Below are positions 62,049-64,000 of a DNA stretch of 64,000 nucleotides, piece by piece. Made by a program: the position numbers and the translations under genes. Position 1 is the stretch's first letter. The number at the start of each line of letters is the position of its first letter. The notes beneath the pieces are model-generated. The model did no database searches, was not told the DNA's origin, and worked only from the letters and a program-made list of their open reading frames with translations. The DNA is from Streptomyces cupreus (lineage in GTDB: Bacteria; Actinomycetota; Actinomycetes; Streptomycetales; Streptomycetaceae). Location of the stretch: assembly GCF_014257025.1 (NCBI RefSeq), contig NZ_JACMSF010000011.1:1-64000 (forward strand), read 5' to 3'.

Positions 62049-63140
62049 ATGCCAGCATCCGCCGCCTCCCTGCCCGCCTCCGTCCCCTTCCGCGCCGGAC
62101 GTGAGGGATACGCCAGTTTCCGGATCCCGGCCGTGGTCGTGACCCGGGCCGGTACGCTGCTCGCCTTCTGCGAGGGCCGGGTGGACTCCGCCCGCGACTG
62201 GGGCCACATCGACATCGTGCTGAAGCGCTCCACCGACGGCGGCCGCACCTGGGGGCCGCTGAACGTGTGTGCCAGCAACGGAGTTCACCTCTCCGGCAAC
62301 CCCGCCCCGGTCGTCCTCGACACCGGCCGGATCCTGCTCGTCCACATCCGCTCCGCCGCCTCCGCCTCCGAGGACGCCATCCTGCGCGGCCAGGTCTCCG
62401 ACGCCGACGGCCGCCGGGTCTGGGTGCAGCACAGCGACGACGACGGCGTCACCTGGACCGGCCCCAGGGAGATCACCGAGTCGGTGAAGAGGCCCGGCTG
62501 GCGCTGGTACGCCACCACCCCCGGGCACGCCGTCCAGCTGAGCACCGGCCGGGTCGTCGTCCCCGCCAACCACACCCTGCCGCCCACCGGCACGGACACC
62601 GGCACCGAGGCCAAGTACAACGGCGGCCACTGTCTGCTCAGCGACGACCGGGGCGCCACCTGGACGCTCGGGTACCTCGACGAGAACACCGACGGCTACG
62701 TCAACGTCAACGAGACCACCGCCGCCGAACTCCCCGACGGCCGCGTCTACTTCAACACCCGCAACGACTCCCCGTCGCCCGGCAACCGCGCCGACGCCCA
62801 CTCTAAGGACGGCGGGAAGACCCTCCACCACCCCTTCCGTCCACAGGCCGGACTCGACGGACCCGTCTGCGAGGCCAGCCTCCTCCAGCTCCGCGACCCC
62901 GACCTGCTGCTCTTCTCCGGGCCCGCCTTCCCCGGCGGCCGCGCCCTGATGACCATCCGCGTCTCCACCGACTCCGGCACCACCTGGCAGCCCCGCGTCA
63001 CCGTCGACGGCCTGCCCGCCGCCTACTCCGACCTCGTGCGCGTCGACGCCGACACCGTCGGACTCCTCTACGAGACGGGCGACTTCGGCGCCTACGAGCG
63101 GATCGTCTTCCGGCGCGTGCCCGTGACTCGGCTCACCTGA
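62049..63140 (+). CDS. Exo-alpha-sialidase/BNR-repeat hydrolase
   Basis: A 363-aa beta-propeller enzyme from ATG 62049. The sialidase motif FRIP (SFRIPAVVV) with its first Arg lies near residue 25. Five Asp boxes follow: STDGGRTW, SDDDGVTW, SDDRGATW, SKDGGKTL and STDSGTTW. The Tyr/Glu region (GPVCEASLLQL, LYETGDFGAYER) is present. Sialidases split terminal sialic acids. No signal peptide is seen, so it is either intracellular or exported by a non-classical route. Confidence 0.88.
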   Translation: MPASAASLPASVPFRAGREGYASFRIPAVVVTRAGTLLAFCEGRVDSARDWGHIDIVLKRSTDGGRTWGPLNVCASNGVHLSGNPAPVVLDTGRILLVHIRSAASASEDAILRGQVSDADGRRVWVQHSDDDGVTWTGPREITESVKRPGWRWYATTPGHAVQLSTGRVVVPANHTLPPTGTDTGTEAKYNGGHCLLSDDRGATWTLGYLDENTDGYVNVNETTAAELPDGRVYFNTRNDSPSPGNRADAHSKDGGKTLHHPFRPQAGLDGPVCEASLLQLRDPDLLLFSGPAFPGGRALMTIRVSTDSGTTWQPRVTVDGLPAAYSDLVRVDADTVGLLYETGDFGAYERIVFRRVPVTRLT

Positions 63141-63177
63141 ACGAAAGGGGCCGCCGGGGCGGACGTAAAGTCGGGCC

Positions 63178-63885
63178 ATGACCTCTACCGACAGTGCTGC
63201 ACAGAAGGCCCCCGCCAAGGATCCCTGGGACCTTCCCGATGTCTCCGGGCTTGTCGTCGGCGTGCTCGGCGGGACCGGGCCGCAGGGCAAGGGCCTGGCC
63301 TACCGGCTCGCCAAGGCCGGCCAGAAGGTGATCATCGGCTCCCGTGCGGCGGACCGTGCGCAGACGGCCGCCGAGGAACTCGGCCACGGTGTCGAGGGTG
63401 CCGACAACGCCGAGTGCGCCCGCCGCAGCGACATCGTGATCGTCGCCGTGCCGTGGGAGGGCCACGGCAAGACCCTGGAGTCGCTGCGCGAGGACCTCGC
63501 CGGGAAGCTGGTCGTCGACTGCGTCAACCCGCTCGGCTTCGACAAGCAGGGCGCCTACGCGCTCAAGCCCGAGGAGGGCAGCGCCGCCGAGCAGGCGGCG
63601 GCGCTGCTGCCGGACTCCCGGGTCACGGCCGCCTTCCATCATCTGTCGGCGGTGCTGCTCCAGGACCCCGAGATCGACGAGATCGACACCGATGTGATGG
63701 TCCTCGGCGAGGTCCGCGCCGATGTGGAGATCGTCCAGGCGCTGGCCGGCCGTATCCCCGGCATGCGCGGCATCTTCGCCGGGCGGCTGCGCAATGCCCA
63801 CCAGGTCGAGTCCCTGGTCGCGAACCTGATCTCCGTCAACCGGCGCTACAAGGCGCACGCGGGACTCCGCATCACGGACGTATGA
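63178..63885 (+). CDS. npdG: NADPH-dependent F420 reductase
   Basis: A 235-aa protein from ATG 63178. The NADP-binding site is VVGVLGGTGPQGKGLAYRLA near residues 25-45, followed by VIIGSRAADRAQ (Ser-Arg binding the 2'-phosphate). VDCVNPLGFDKQGAYALKP and SRVTAAFHHLSAVLLQDPEID are typical of F420H2:NADP oxidoreductase. It exchanges hydride between NADPH and cofactor F420. It fits an actinomycete. Confidence 0.92.
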   Translation: MTSTDSAAQKAPAKDPWDLPDVSGLVVGVLGGTGPQGKGLAYRLAKAGQKVIIGSRAADRAQTAAEELGHGVEGADNAECARRSDIVIVAVPWEGHGKTLESLREDLAGKLVVDCVNPLGFDKQGAYALKPEEGSAAEQAAALLPDSRVTAAFHHLSAVLLQDPEIDEIDTDVMVLGEVRADVEIVQALAGRIPGMRGIFAGRLRNAHQVESLVANLISVNRRYKAHAGLRITDV

Positions 63886-63945
63886 CGGGATGGGGGACAC
63901 TGGAGGGCGACGTACCGCAGTGTCCCCCCGACAGGAGCCCCTCGA

Positions 63946-64000
63946 ATGCCCCGCCTCGCCCTCTACGCCCTGGTCGTCTGCGTCCTCGCCGTGGCCGCCG
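63946..64000 (+). CDS. Start of a gene cut by the window end
   Basis: ATG 63946 follows AGGAG at nine bases. The first 18 residues (MPRLALYALVVCVLAVAA) are basic then hydrophobic: a signal peptide or first membrane helix. Nothing else can be said. Confidence 0.65.
   Translation, partial: MPRLALYALVVCVLAVAA

Overview
The window reads as a Streptomyces chromosome. It is very GC-rich with strong third-position G/C bias, many starts are GTG, genes overlap at their stop and start codons, and several families are typical of actinomycetes (a DUF6879 plus XRE/DUF5753 pair, single-domain HATPase regulators, DUF6243, an F420-dependent NADP reductase, an Rsm22-like methyltransferase). No rRNA or tRNA gene was recognised.

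The left half (about 1-32,950) looks like an accessory region. It opens with a frameshifted tyrosine integrase and carries many decayed genes: an endonuclease/exonuclease/phosphatase-fold enzyme, an S8 protease, a Ser/Thr kinase, an ISKra4-type transposase tail, a methyltransferase C-terminus, and a cupin/JmjC-like gene cut by an IS3 transposase fragment. A single 29-nt unit shaped like a type I-E CRISPR repeat also lies here. Intact genes between the relics include an acetate-type symporter with its DUF485 partner, an MFS transporter coupled to a beta-propeller protein, a secreted DNRLRE-metallophosphoesterase, a HupE-like membrane protein, a secreted NucA/NucB-like nuclease, an ECF sigma factor with a membrane segment, and a regulator cluster (19.2-22.1 kb) ending in a 44-aa peptide.

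The main system of this half is at 22.7-31.2 kb: four tightly overlapping genes of a Wadjet-type SMC anti-plasmid system (DUF2397, DUF2398, a 1407-aa SbcC/MukB-like ATPase, and a DUF2399/Toprim nuclease). A SWIM zinc-finger/helical-repeat gene follows 66 bp downstream on the same strand and may be an accessory part.

The right half (33.2-64 kb) is compact and almost free of relics. It starts with pstSCAB, a phosphate ABC importer whose PstS is of the 'GSSTVAP' type, behind an upstream 11-bp direct repeat resembling a PHO box. A PhoB-like regulator with a degenerate receiver follows. After it come housekeeping and stress genes: ArsR, MazG-like, DoxX, an aldo/keto reductase, a MacB-like ABC exporter, an SDR, a Tat-exported PhoD phosphatase, a Gfo/Idh oxidoreductase, a Bcr/CflA exporter, a serine hydrolase, a lipoprotein, an Rsm22-like methyltransferase, a TetR regulator with twin operators, a glycerophosphodiesterase, and a primase-polymerase-like protein. 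An Efe-type iron locus has lost part of EfeB in a rearrangement. The window ends with a PhzF protein, heme oxygenase behind an iron box, methionine aminopeptidase, an MFS exporter, a sialidase and an NpdG-type F420:NADP oxidoreductase.

Phosphate (pst, phoD) and iron (efe, heme oxygenase) acquisition recur in the right half. The left half is dominated by mobile, defence and decaying material. All family assignments come from reading motifs by eye. No database search was run.
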